A stretch of 64,000 bases of DNA, from positions 1-64,000 of the forward strand of contig NZ_LAVA02000024.1 of NCBI RefSeq assembly GCF_000974985.2, read 5' to 3'. The DNA is from Streptomyces mangrovisoli. GTDB taxonomy: Bacteria; Actinomycetota; Actinomycetes; Streptomycetales; Streptomycetaceae. Of the stretch, positions 47,138 through 54,929 are shown in pieces. Position 1 is the stretch's first letter. Each line of letters begins with the position of its first letter. The position numbers were made by a program, and so were the translations under genes. A model generated the notes under the pieces. The model was not told the origin of the DNA, did no database searches, and was given only the letters and a program-made list of their open reading frames with translations.

Positions 47138-48213
47138 GGCGGGAGCGGTCCGCGGCGGCGGTCGTACGGGCGGTGCGCGGGCGGTCGGCGGTGGCGGTCG
47201 TACGGGGGCTGCGCGGGCCGTCCGCGGCGGCGGTCGTACGAGGGCTGCGCGGGCGGTCGGCGGTGGCGGGGGTGGCGCTGTCGCTGGCGGGTGCGGCGCT
47301 CGCCGGCTGCGGGCTGCACAGCGGCTCCCCGATGGTCGACGACGTCTCCCCCGGCTCGATCGGCAAGGGCACGCCGCTGAAGGGCGCCCATCTCACCGTG
47401 ACGTCGAAGTCGTTCACCGAGAACCTCATCCTCGGCGCGATGATCGGCATCGCCTTCCAGGCGGCGGGCGCGGACGTGCTGGACCGCACCGGCATCCAGG
47501 GTTCCATCGGCTCGCGCGAGGCGGTCAAGAACGGCGACGCGGACGCGATGTACGAGTACACGGGCACCGCGTGGATCACCTACCTCGGCCACAGCAAGCC
47601 GATCACCGACCCGCAGGCCCAGTGGCAGGCCGTGCACGACGCCGACCTGAAGAACGGGCTGACCTGGCTGCCGCCGTCGCGGCTCGACAACACCTACGCG
47701 CTCGCGATGAACCAGGCCAACTACCGCAAGTACCACACCAGGACCCTGTCGGACGTGGCCGCGCTCGCCGCGAAGGACCCCGGCGCGGTGACGCTGTGCG
47801 TGGAGAGCGAGTTCGCCAACCGCACCGACGGGCTGCCCGGCATGGAGCAGGCGTACGGGATGGACATCCCCGCGAAGAACATCACGCAGATGGACACCGG
47901 GATCATCTACACCCAGGTGCAGAAGGGGAGTTGCACCTACGGCGAGGTGTTCACCACCGACGGGCGCATCAAGTCGATGAACCTGGTCGTGATGGACGAC
48001 GACAAGCATTTCTTCCCCAACTACAACGCCGCGCCGGTGATCAACTCCAAGGCGCTGAAGAAGTGGCCGGCCATCACCGCCCTGCTCGACCCGATCACCG
48101 CGAAGCTCGACAACACGGTGGCGCAGACGCTGAACGCGAAGGTCGACGTCGACGGCGAGGACCCGCACCAGGTGGCCCTGAAGTGGATGAAGGAGCAGGG
48201 CTTCGTGCGGTGA
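47134..48213 (+). CDS. Osmoprotectant substrate-binding lipoprotein (OpuCC/ProX type)
   Basis: 359 residues from the GTG at 47134. A lipobox LAGAALAGC lies at ~50-60, much later than normal, because three copies of a 12-residue Arg-rich repeat precede it; a downstream GTG may be the real start. The mature part, VTSKSFTENLILGAMIGIAF, GSIGSREAVKNGDADAMYEY, TLCVESEFANRTDG, is the OpuAC family fold that binds glycine betaine, choline or carnitine through aromatic residues. It delivers substrate to the two permeases. Confidence 0.92.
   Translation: MRRERSAAAVVRAVRGRSAVAVVRGLRGPSAAAVVRGLRGRSAVAGVALSLAGAALAGCGLHSGSPMVDDVSPGSIGKGTPLKGAHLTVTSKSFTENLILGAMIGIAFQAAGADVLDRTGIQGSIGSREAVKNGDADAMYEYTGTAWITYLGHSKPITDPQAQWQAVHDADLKNGLTWLPPSRLDNTYALAMNQANYRKYHTRTLSDVAALAAKDPGAVTLCVESEFANRTDGLPGMEQAYGMDIPAKNITQMDTGIIYTQVQKGSCTYGEVFTTDGRIKSMNLVVMDDDKHFFPNYNAAPVINSKALKKWPAITALLDPITAKLDNTVAQTLNAKVDVDGEDPHQVALKWMKEQGFVR
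47149..47256 (+). repeat. 36-base tandem repeat, three units
   Basis: Units begin at 47149, 47185 and 47221 and encode SA(A/V)AVVRGLRGR-like 12-residue segments just before the lipoprotein signal. They may lie upstream of the true start codon. Confidence 0.85.
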
Positions 48214-48288
48214 CGACCCCGGTGGCGAATCCGGCGGCGAACCCGGCGGCGACCCCCTTGCGACGCAAGGGAGTTGATGCCAAGAAGT

Positions 48289-48326
48289 CGATGCAAAGAA
48301 CTGCTTGCAAAGGAGTCTTTGCATCG
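48289..48326. promoter_or_regulatory. TGCAAAG palindromes before the ArsR-like gene
   Basis: cgatgcaaaga (48289-48299) and tctttgcatcg (48316-48326) are perfect 11-base inverted arms. Inside, tgcaaag-gagt-ctttgca (48306-48323) is a second perfect palindrome. Three TGCAAAG half-sites result. The block ends 14 bases before the regulator ATG, a typical autoregulatory position. Confidence 0.85.
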
Positions 48327-48340
48327 CTACCTTGGCAGTC

Positions 48341-48958
48341 ATGCAGGAGCACGAAGAACGCGAAGAAGGCGAAGAGCGCAGGGAGCGCCGACTCGACGCC
48401 CGTTCGCTGCGCGGCCTGGCCCATCCGCTGCGGATGCAGCTGCTGGACGCACTGCGGCACGGCGGCCCGGCCACCGCCTCCCGACTGGCCGCCCGGCTGG
48501 GCGAGTCCAGCGGGGCGACCAGCTACCACCTGCGCCAGCTCGCCGCGCACGGGTTCGTCGAGGACGCGCCCGGTCAGGGCAAGGGGCGCGAGCGCTGGTG
48601 GCGGGCCGTGGACCAGGGGATCGTCTTCGACACCGCGGAGTTCGCCGACGCGGGGCCCGAGGTCCGGGGCATGGCCGAGGTGTTCCTGCACGAGATCGCG
48701 AACACCCACTCCCGCGAGCTCGCGACCTGGCTCGGCAGCCGGGAGCGCTGGACGGAGGGCTGGACCAACGCCTCCGACATGAGCGACATGACGCTGCGGC
48801 TCACACCCGAGCTGGCGCACGAGCTGATCGTCAAGATGCACGACCTGGTCGACGAGTACCGCGACCGGGTGTCCGCCGAGGACACCCCCGGCTCGGAGCA
48901 AGTGCGCGTCCACACCCATCTGTTCCCCATCGAGACGGACCGAGAGGCAACACGATGA
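48341..48958 (+). CDS. ArsR-like winged-helix regulator
   Basis: 205 residues from the ATG at 48341. LAHPLRMQLLDALRHGGPAT and GATSYHLRQLAAHGFVEDAP form the winged helix-turn-helix. The C-terminal ~110 residues (HEIANTHSRELATWLGSRER, TPELAHELIVKMHDLVDEYR) are a helical effector/dimer domain. No metal-binding Cys set is seen, so a metal sensor is unlikely. It overlaps the next small gene by four bases. Strong palindromes upstream suggest autoregulation. Confidence 0.9.
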   Translation: MQEHEEREEGEERRERRLDARSLRGLAHPLRMQLLDALRHGGPATASRLAARLGESSGATSYHLRQLAAHGFVEDAPGQGKGRERWWRAVDQGIVFDTAEFADAGPEVRGMAEVFLHEIANTHSRELATWLGSRERWTEGWTNASDMSDMTLRLTPELAHELIVKMHDLVDEYRDRVSAEDTPGSEQVRVHTHLFPIETDREATR

Positions 48959-49146
48959 ACACGTTCGACACCACCGCCCGGCTGGCCGCGCTCCACCACG
49001 CCGACCTGCACGCCGAGGCCGCCGCGTACCGCCTGGCCGCCGAGACCAAGGCCCCCGGCGAGATCCGCCGACGGGTCGGCTGGACCCTCGTCGAGATCGG
49101 CCTGCGCATGGCGGCCACCCAGCGGCCGACCACGGCACTGGCCTGA
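48955..49146 (+). CDS. Small protein co-translated with the ArsR-like regulator
   Basis: 63 residues; the ATG overlaps the regulator stop (ATGA). Helical, with RLAALHHADLHAEAAAYRLA and IRRRVGWTLVEIGLRMA; no signal or membrane helix. Small RXXVGW-type proteins next to such regulators occur in actinobacteria, but I know of no function. It may be a partner or effector of the regulator. Confidence 0.75.
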   Translation: MNTFDTTARLAALHHADLHAEAAAYRLAAETKAPGEIRRRVGWTLVEIGLRMAATQRPTTALA

Positions 49147-49233
49147 GACGACCCGCCCCGGACCGGCCCGCCGGGCAGGCGGGAGTCGCCGGACGGACGG
49201 AAGTGCCGGCGGACGGACATTGCCGGCCGCGCC

Positions 49234-50025
49234 CTAGCAGCTCGGTACGGAGCCCTTGCCCTTCTCCAGGGAGACCAGCGCGTCGACCGCGCCCTTCAGG
49301 GTGGTCACCGGCACCAGGCGCAGCCCCTTGGGGAGTTCCGCCTTCGCGTCGCCGCACTCGGCCTTCGGCACCAGGAAGACGGTCGCCCCGTCCCGCCGGG
49401 CGGCCTGCGTCTTGAGGGACACCCCGCCGACCGCGCCGACCGTCCCGTCCTCGGCGATGGTCCCGGTGCCGGCGATGTTCCGGCCGCCCGTGAGGTCGCC
49501 GCCGCTGCCGTCGCCGTCCAGCTTGTCGATGATCCCCAGGGTGAACAGCAGCCCCGCGCTCGGACCGCCCACGTCGGCCAGCTTCAGCGTGACCTTCACG
49601 TCCTTCGAGCTCTTCCCCAGGTACTTCAGGGCGGCCTCGGTCGCCGCGTCCTGGGACTGCTTCATCTGCTCGGTGTTGTGCGCCTCGATCTCCTTGACGG
49701 TGTCGCCGCTCGGGTAGACCGAGTCGCGCGGCAGGACCGCCTGGTCGGTGCGGAACCAGCCGTCGAGCACGTCGCCGAGGGACACGTCCTGGTCCGGGCC
49801 GGTCGCCTCGATCGTCGTCATCCGCAGCTGCCCGGTCGTCGTACGGGTCGGGGCGCCGGAGATCGTGATCACCTGCGTGCCCTTGTACGCGCCGAGCACA
49901 TTGGCCGTCAGACCGGGCTGCGCCACCGAGAACGGCAGGGGCGCGAACGCGGCCGTGGCGAGCAGGGCCACGACGGGCAGGGCGCAGACGGCGACGGCCT
50001 GGGGGCGCGTGAGGCGTGAGAGCAC
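49234..50025 (-). CDS. Membrane-anchored Lon-like (S16) serine protease without PDZ
   Basis: 263 residues. An N-terminal helix (AVAVCALPVVALLATAAFAP) anchors it, and the protein faces outward. The Lon-type dyad is visible: Ser156 in DVGGPSAGLLF and Lys205 in VGGVSLKTQAA. It resembles YlbL but is shorter, and I find no PDZ domain between the anchor and the protease. Two Cys residues (ECGDAK, and the last residue) may form a disulfide. A substrate is not known. Confidence 0.9.
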   Translation of the reverse strand: MLSRLTRPQAVAVCALPVVALLATAAFAPLPFSVAQPGLTANVLGAYKGTQVITISGAPTRTTTGQLRMTTIEATGPDQDVSLGDVLDGWFRTDQAVLPRDSVYPSGDTVKEIEAHNTEQMKQSQDAATEAALKYLGKSSKDVKVTLKLADVGGPSAGLLFTLGIIDKLDGDGSGGDLTGGRNIAGTGTIAEDGTVGAVGGVSLKTQAARRDGATVFLVPKAECGDAKAELPKGLRLVPVTTLKGAVDALVSLEKGKGSVPSC

Positions 50026-50096
50026 GGGATCAATCTAACGGGCGCGCCTGAGCGGCGGGCTCGGCGGCCTCCGCCTGCGGGTCGGTGGGGGCTGGT

Positions 50097-50140
50097 CGCG
50101 CAGTTCCCCGCGCCCCTGAAGGGGCGCGGGGAATTGTGCG
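50097..50140. terminator. Hairpin made of two opposed dispersed repeats
   Basis: Core cgcgcagttccccgcgcccct (50097-50117) faces an inverse copy (50120-50140, three changes) with a two-base loop, making a ~21-base-pair hairpin. It lies 48 bases after the IclR gene stop on the minus strand and probably ends that transcript. Confidence 0.8.
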
Positions 50141-50187
50141 AAAGGGCCCCACTCGGCCGCAGACGACGACCTACCCGGTCAGTGGAG

Positions 50188-50838
50188 TCAGCGGAGCGCT
50201 TCCGCCACCTCCCGGGCCGCGTCCACCACCCGGGGTCCCACCCGTTCCGGCACCGCGTCGGCCAGCATCACCACGCCCACGCTGCCCTCGACCCCGGTGA
50301 CCCCGAGCAGCGGGGCGGCGGCGCCGCTGGCGCCCGCCTCCAGCTCGCCATGGGTCAGGGTGTAGCCGGGGTCGGTCATCGGGCGGCGGCGGGCGGAGAG
50401 GATCGCCCGTCCCGCGGCACCCCGGTCCAGCGGGTGGCGGAACCCGGCGCGGTAGGCGACGTGGTAGTCCGTCCAGGTCGGCTCGACGACGGCGACGGCC
50501 AGTGCCTCCGAGCCGTCGACCAGGGTGAGATGGGCGGTGGCCCCTATGTCCTCGGCGAGCGAGCGCAGCGCCGGCAGCGCGGCCTCGCGGACGAGCGGAT
50601 GCACCTGGCGGCCCAGACGCAGCACCCCCAGACCGACCCGGGCTCGCCCGCCCAGGTCGCGCCGTACGAGTGCATGCTGTTCCAGGGTGGCGAGCAACCG
50701 GTACACGACGGTCCGGTTGACGCCCAGTTTGTTGGATAGCTCGGTGACGGTCAGCCCGTGGTCCGTATCGGCCAGCAGTTTGAGGACCTTCAGTCCTCTG
50801 TCGAGCGTCTGGGAGGTTTCCGCGGTCACGACGCCCAC
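50188..50838 (-). CDS. IclR family transcriptional regulator
   Basis: 216 residues. The winged helix (GLTVTELSNKLGVNRTVVYR, LLATLEQHALVRRD) and the effector domain (ALRSLAEDIGATAHLTLVDG, HPLDRGAAGRAILSARR) are typical, though the effector domain is slightly shorter than in most IclR proteins. Target genes are not evident: the neighbours are a protease and a helicase gene. The 288 bases between it and the helicase end hold nothing I can support. Confidence 0.9.
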   Translation of the reverse strand: MGVVTAETSQTLDRGLKVLKLLADTDHGLTVTELSNKLGVNRTVVYRLLATLEQHALVRRDLGGRARVGLGVLRLGRQVHPLVREAALPALRSLAEDIGATAHLTLVDGSEALAVAVVEPTWTDYHVAYRAGFRHPLDRGAAGRAILSARRRPMTDPGYTLTHGELEAGASGAAAPLLGVTGVEGSVGVVMLADAVPERVGPRVVDAAREVAEALR

Positions 50839-51126
50839 TCCTTAAGTGGTGAGGTCGGCGGCCCCCTCGCGGCGGATGCGTCACCGAGTCCCGTCAGCGA
50901 CGCGCTTCAGAGGCCGCCGATGGCAGGACGGCCCGGCTTCGACCGGGCCCAGTCGCTTCACGGCTGCGCTCCGCGGCGGCGCTGCCACGGGGCGTGTGCG
51001 TAGCGGGACAGTAGCGAAGCCGGTTCGCTGAGCGGAAGCCTCCGTCCAGAATCCGGTCAACGCCGCGCGGCGACTCCGGCCATTCGTCCCGTTACGTCCG
51101 CAGAACTCGTGCCATGCCCGGCGTGA

Positions 51127-52926
51127 TCACCGCATCCGGGTGGCCCACTCCTGCACCTTCGCGATGCGCTGCCGCAGCTGCCCGGCCGTGGCCTCGGCGC
51201 TGGGCGGGCCGCCGCAGACCCGGCGCAGCTCGGTGTGGATCACGCCGTGCGGCTTGCCGCTCTGGTGGACGTAGGCGCTGACCATCGTGTTGAGCTGCTT
51301 GCGCAGCTCCATCATCTCCTTGTGGCTGACCACCGGCCGCCGCTCGGCGGGCAGTTCGAGCAGGTCGGCCTCGCTGTCGGGCTTCTTGCGGCTGTGCGCG
51401 ATCTGCCGGGCCTGCCGCTTCTGGAGCAGCATCTGCACCTGGTCGGGTTCGAGCAGGCCCGGGATGCCGAGGTAGTCCTGCTCCTCCTCGCTGCCCGGGT
51501 GCGCCTGCATGCCGAACTCGGCGCCGTCGTAGAGGACCCGGTCGAAGACGGCCTCGGACTCCAGCGCCTCGAAGGAGAACTGCTCCTGCTCGCCGGTGTC
51601 CTCGTCCTGCTCCTTGTTCGCCTCCTCCATCTCCTTCTCGGACTCGGCGTACGGGTCCTCCTCGCCCTCCTTCTTCGGCTTGTCGAGGGCGTGGTCCCGC
51701 TCCACCTCCATCTCGTTGGCGAAGGTGAGCAGGTCGGGGATGGTCGGCAGGAACACGGAGGCGGTCTCGCCGCGCCGCCGGGACCGCACGAAGCGGCCGA
51801 CGGCCTGCGCGAAGAACAGCGGGGTGGAGATGGTGGTGGCGTACACCCCGACCGCGAGGCGGGGCACGTCGACGCCCTCGGACACCATGCGGACGGCGAC
51901 CATCCACCGGTCGTCGCCGGCGCTGAACTCGTCGATCCGCTTCGAGGCCCCGGTGTCGTCGGAGAGGACGACGGTGGCCTTGCTGCCGGTGATCTCGCGG
52001 ATCAGCTTGGCGTAGGCACGGGCGGAGTCCTGGTCGGAGGCGATGACGAGGGCGCCGGCGTCCGGGATGCCCTTCCTGACCTCGGTGAGCCGCTGGTCGG
52101 CGGCGCGCAGCACGCTCGGCATCCACTCGCCGCGCGGGTCGAGCGCGGTGCGCCAGGCCTGGCTGACGGCGTCCTTGGTCATGGGCTCGCCGAGCCGGGC
52201 GGCGATCTCGTCGCCGGCCTTGGTGCGCCAGCGCATGCTGCCGCTGTAGGAGAGGAATATCACCGGGCGCACGACGTGGTCGGCGAGCGCGTTGCCGTAC
52301 CCGTAGGTGTAGTCGGCGGAGGACCGCCGGATGCCGTCCTGCCCCTCCTCGTACGTCACGAAGGGGATGGGGTTGGTGTCGGAGCGGAAGGGGGTGCCGG
52401 TGAGCGCGAGCCGGCGGGTGGCCGGCTCGAACGCCTCCAGGCACGCCTCGCCCCAGGACTTGGAGTCGCCCGCGTGGTGGATCTCGTCGAGGATGACGAG
52501 GGTCTTGCGCTGCTCGACGCGGTTGCGGTGCAGCATCGGGCGCACGCCGACACCGGCGTAGGTGACCGCGACACCGTCGTAGTCCTTGCCGAGCGGGCCC
52601 GCGCTGTACTCGGGGTCCAGCTTGATCCCTATCCGCGCGGCGGCCTCGGCCCACTGCTTCTTCAGGTGCTCGGTCGGGGCGACGACGGTCACCTGCTGCA
52701 CGACGTGGTGGTGCAGCAGCCAGGAGGCCAGGGTGAGGGCGAAGGTCGTCTTGCCGGCGCCGGGCGTGGCGACCGCGAGGAAGTCGCGCGGCTGCTCCTG
52801 GATGTACCTCTCCATCGCCCCCTGCTGCCAGGCGCGCAGCCTGCTGGCGGTGCCCCAGGGGGCACGGCCGGGGAAGGCCGGGGAGAGGTGGTGCGAGTGC
52901 GTCGAGGAAGCGGCGGTGGTAGTCAC
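51127..52926 (-). CDS. DEAD/DEAH-box superfamily 2 helicase
   Basis: 599 residues. Motif I AVATPGAGKTTFAL (~52), motif II LVILDEIHHAGDS, motif III region RLALTGTPFRSD and motif VI FAQAVGRFVRSRR are visible. An acidic insertion (ESEKEMEEANKEQDEDTGEQ) lies in the second half. It resembles actinobacterial helicases annotated as DNA-repair type (XPB/RecG-like), but a specific pathway cannot be assigned. The 305-base region 52927-53231 upstream carries its promoter and that of the divergent tRNA-Cys; no gene is visible there. Confidence 0.9.
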   Translation of the reverse strand: MTTTAASSTHSHHLSPAFPGRAPWGTASRLRAWQQGAMERYIQEQPRDFLAVATPGAGKTTFALTLASWLLHHHVVQQVTVVAPTEHLKKQWAEAAARIGIKLDPEYSAGPLGKDYDGVAVTYAGVGVRPMLHRNRVEQRKTLVILDEIHHAGDSKSWGEACLEAFEPATRRLALTGTPFRSDTNPIPFVTYEEGQDGIRRSSADYTYGYGNALADHVVRPVIFLSYSGSMRWRTKAGDEIAARLGEPMTKDAVSQAWRTALDPRGEWMPSVLRAADQRLTEVRKGIPDAGALVIASDQDSARAYAKLIREITGSKATVVLSDDTGASKRIDEFSAGDDRWMVAVRMVSEGVDVPRLAVGVYATTISTPLFFAQAVGRFVRSRRRGETASVFLPTIPDLLTFANEMEVERDHALDKPKKEGEEDPYAESEKEMEEANKEQDEDTGEQEQFSFEALESEAVFDRVLYDGAEFGMQAHPGSEEEQDYLGIPGLLEPDQVQMLLQKRQARQIAHSRKKPDSEADLLELPAERRPVVSHKEMMELRKQLNTMVSAYVHQSGKPHGVIHTELRRVCGGPPSAEATAGQLRQRIAKVQEWATRMR

Positions 52927-53231
52927 GGTCTCCGGAGATGGGGGGTCGAATCGGATCGAATCAGGGGCGAATCGGGCGGCTCGGCCACGTATGACAACCG
53001 GGCCACCCTACCGGCGCGCGGCCCGGACCGAGGTCCCGACAAGGCCGCGCCACCCCCGGGTGGGACTGACATCACAGATCACCCGACACCCCGTTCATGA
53101 ACGGCGTGTGGCAGTCGCGTTGCAGCCCCGCCCGATCCCTTGAGCCGCCCCGGCCGCTCCGCCTACGGTCGAGTCACCGAGTTCGGAACGGCCGGAACCG
53201 AGAGCACCACACGGTCCCCGGCCCCCGACAC

Positions 53232-53303
53232 GGCCGTGTGCCCGAGTGGCTTAGGGACTCGCCTGCAAAGCGAGGCACGTGGGTTCAATTCCCGCCACGG
53301 CCT
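53232..53303 (+). tRNA. tRNA-Cys (GCA)
   Basis: Acceptor stem ggccgtg/cacggcc, anticodon stem ctcgc/gcgag around ctgcaaa giving anticodon GCA, T arm gtggg/cccgc around ttcaatt, discriminator U as expected for tRNA-Cys. 72 bases, CCA not encoded. A terminator follows. Confidence 0.95.
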
Positions 53304-53330
53304 CTGCGGTCTCGACCGCATGGACATGGG

Positions 53331-53361
53331 AAGGGCGGCACCCCGGAAGGGGGCCGCCCTT
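53331..53361 (+). terminator. Intrinsic terminator after tRNA-Cys
   Basis: aagggcggc (53331-53339) pairs with 53353-53361, followed by tttcttt. It also separates the tRNA from the convergent SUKH-4 gene. Confidence 0.88.
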
Positions 53362-53374
53362 TCTTTGTGCGGGG

Positions 53375-54553
53375 TCAGGGATAGAGCCCCCCGCCCGCCT
53401 GGTCGGCGAACATGTGGGGCCAGTAGCGGTCGGCGTCGTCGTCGCGGGTGGTGGCGACCGGGTCCAGGGCGGCGAGGGTGGCGGTCAGGGTGTCGGCCAG
53501 CTGCTCGTAGGCGTCGGTCAGGCCGTGTTCGGCGTCGAGGGCCTTCTCGCGGTGGATCAGCCAGAAGGTGAACGCCAGCGTGGAGACGTCCGCGTTCAGC
53601 GGGCGCAGGGTCAGGTCGGGCTCGCTCCAGGCGAGGACCGCGCCGGTCGCGCCGTCGACGACGAGGCTGGTGTCCTCCAGGAGGTGGCCCAGGCGGATCA
53701 GACGGCCGGCCGAGGGCGGGAGGGCGGCGAGAAGGTCCTCCGTCTCGTCCGCGTGGTGCTCCGTCAGGGTCGGCAGCGGCACGTCCGTGTCCAGGGTGAA
53801 CCAGAAGCCGTCCTCGGGCAGGCCCACCTCGCGCAGGAAGCGGCGGGTCGGTTCGTGGGCCAGCGCGGCCGGGAAGTCGACGTCCTCGAAGCGGACGATG
53901 CCCCCGGCGCCGAACTCCTCGTCCAGCAGCCGCACCGGCAGGTCCAGCGCCAGACCGGACCGGGTGCCGGGGCCGGCCACCAGGGCCAGCGGGCGGATCA
54001 GCGCCGCCATCCGCCAGTACGGCGGGACCTCGCCGTCGGTGCCGGCCTCGAACACGGCGAGCAGCCGCCGGGACGCCTCGGTCACCGCCTCGGGGCCGCG
54101 ACGGCTCGCGTAACCGGCGAACCGGCCGCGCAGCGCGGCCAGTTCCTCGGTCAGGGCGGCGAACCGCAGCAGCGCCTCCAGGGAGGGCGCCAGCGGGTGC
54201 GCGTCCATCAGGTCGGGGCGGTCGGGGAGGAAGTACGTCGTGGACAGCTCGCCGGTGGCGCCGTCGAGCAGCAGCGACTCGGCCTCGGTGCCGTCGGCGC
54301 CCCGCAGGCCGCCGATGACCAGGCGGTCCCGCAGCTCCTCGGCCAGCCGGTCCGGGTCGCCGGTGGAGTCCGCGACCGTGCGCAGGCCGTCCCGGGACAG
54401 CGCGGCGAAGCTCAGCAGGTCGCTCTCCAACGGCACGCCGGGGCCGGTCAGGCGGCGGCGCGTCGGCGGATGCGTCACGTACGGGTCCAGGTCGTCCCAG
54501 GACAGGACGACGGCCGCGACGTCGGCGATGTCCGTGGCCTCGATCGTGCTCAT
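53375..54553 (-). CDS. Protein with two SUKH-4-like domains
   Basis: 392 residues from the ATG at 54553. Two homologous halves: ~20-150 (PTRRRLTGPGVPLESDLLSF, LLLDGATGELSTTYFL, SLEALLRFAALTEEL) and ~220-385 (PTRRFLREVGLPEDGFWFTL, LGHLLEDTSLVVDGATGAVL, STLAFTFWLIHREKAL). Both follow the SUKH-4 pattern (GLP start, GATG turn, final helix pair). SUKH-4 proteins are mostly immunity proteins against polymorphic toxins. No toxin gene is adjacent, so it is an orphan or serves another role. No signal peptide. Confidence 0.75.
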   Translation of the reverse strand: MSTIEATDIADVAAVVLSWDDLDPYVTHPPTRRRLTGPGVPLESDLLSFAALSRDGLRTVADSTGDPDRLAEELRDRLVIGGLRGADGTEAESLLLDGATGELSTTYFLPDRPDLMDAHPLAPSLEALLRFAALTEELAALRGRFAGYASRRGPEAVTEASRRLLAVFEAGTDGEVPPYWRMAALIRPLALVAGPGTRSGLALDLPVRLLDEEFGAGGIVRFEDVDFPAALAHEPTRRFLREVGLPEDGFWFTLDTDVPLPTLTEHHADETEDLLAALPPSAGRLIRLGHLLEDTSLVVDGATGAVLAWSEPDLTLRPLNADVSTLAFTFWLIHREKALDAEHGLTDAYEQLADTLTATLAALDPVATTRDDDADRYWPHMFADQAGGGLYP

Positions 54554-54695
54554 CACGTGCTCCCCCGTGCAGATCGTCCAGCTGCTCGGCAGCCTACGGG
54601 GCACCACTGACAACGGCCCCCGCCCGCGGTGGGAGCGCTCCCCACACATCACGTAGGACGCCGTGCGCAACAGGTTCGTTCCCCTGCGGACGGGC

Positions 54696-54929
54696 TCAGG
54701 TGAAGTACACGCCGCCCAGGACGACGACGATCGCCGCGAGGACGAACAGCAGGACCCACACCAGCAGCTTGCCGACGCTGGGCGGCGGCTCGTAGCGCGC
54801 GGCCTGAGGCCCGCCTTCCGTCCCGGCCTGAAGCCGGCCTTCCGCCCCGGCGCGCTCGGCCGGCTCGCCCGCCGGTCCGGCTGTCGGTCCGGCTGTCGGT
54901 CCTTCCGCCGGTCCTTCCGCCGCGCTCAT
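54696..54929 (-). CDS. Small tail-anchored membrane protein of the molybdenum-hydroxylase operon
   Basis: 77 residues; the ATG overlaps the stop of the large-subunit gene (ATGA). A disordered Ala/Gly/Pro/Glu N-terminus with PTAGPTAGP repeats precedes YEPPPSVGKLLVWVLLF and one C-terminal membrane helix with only three residues after it. It may tether the hydroxylase to the membrane. This is inference from position and shape. It is easily missed by automatic annotation. Confidence 0.7.
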   Translation of the reverse strand: MSAAEGPAEGPTAGPTAGPAGEPAERAGAEGRLQAGTEGGPQAARYEPPPSVGKLLVWVLLFVLAAIVVVLGGVYFT

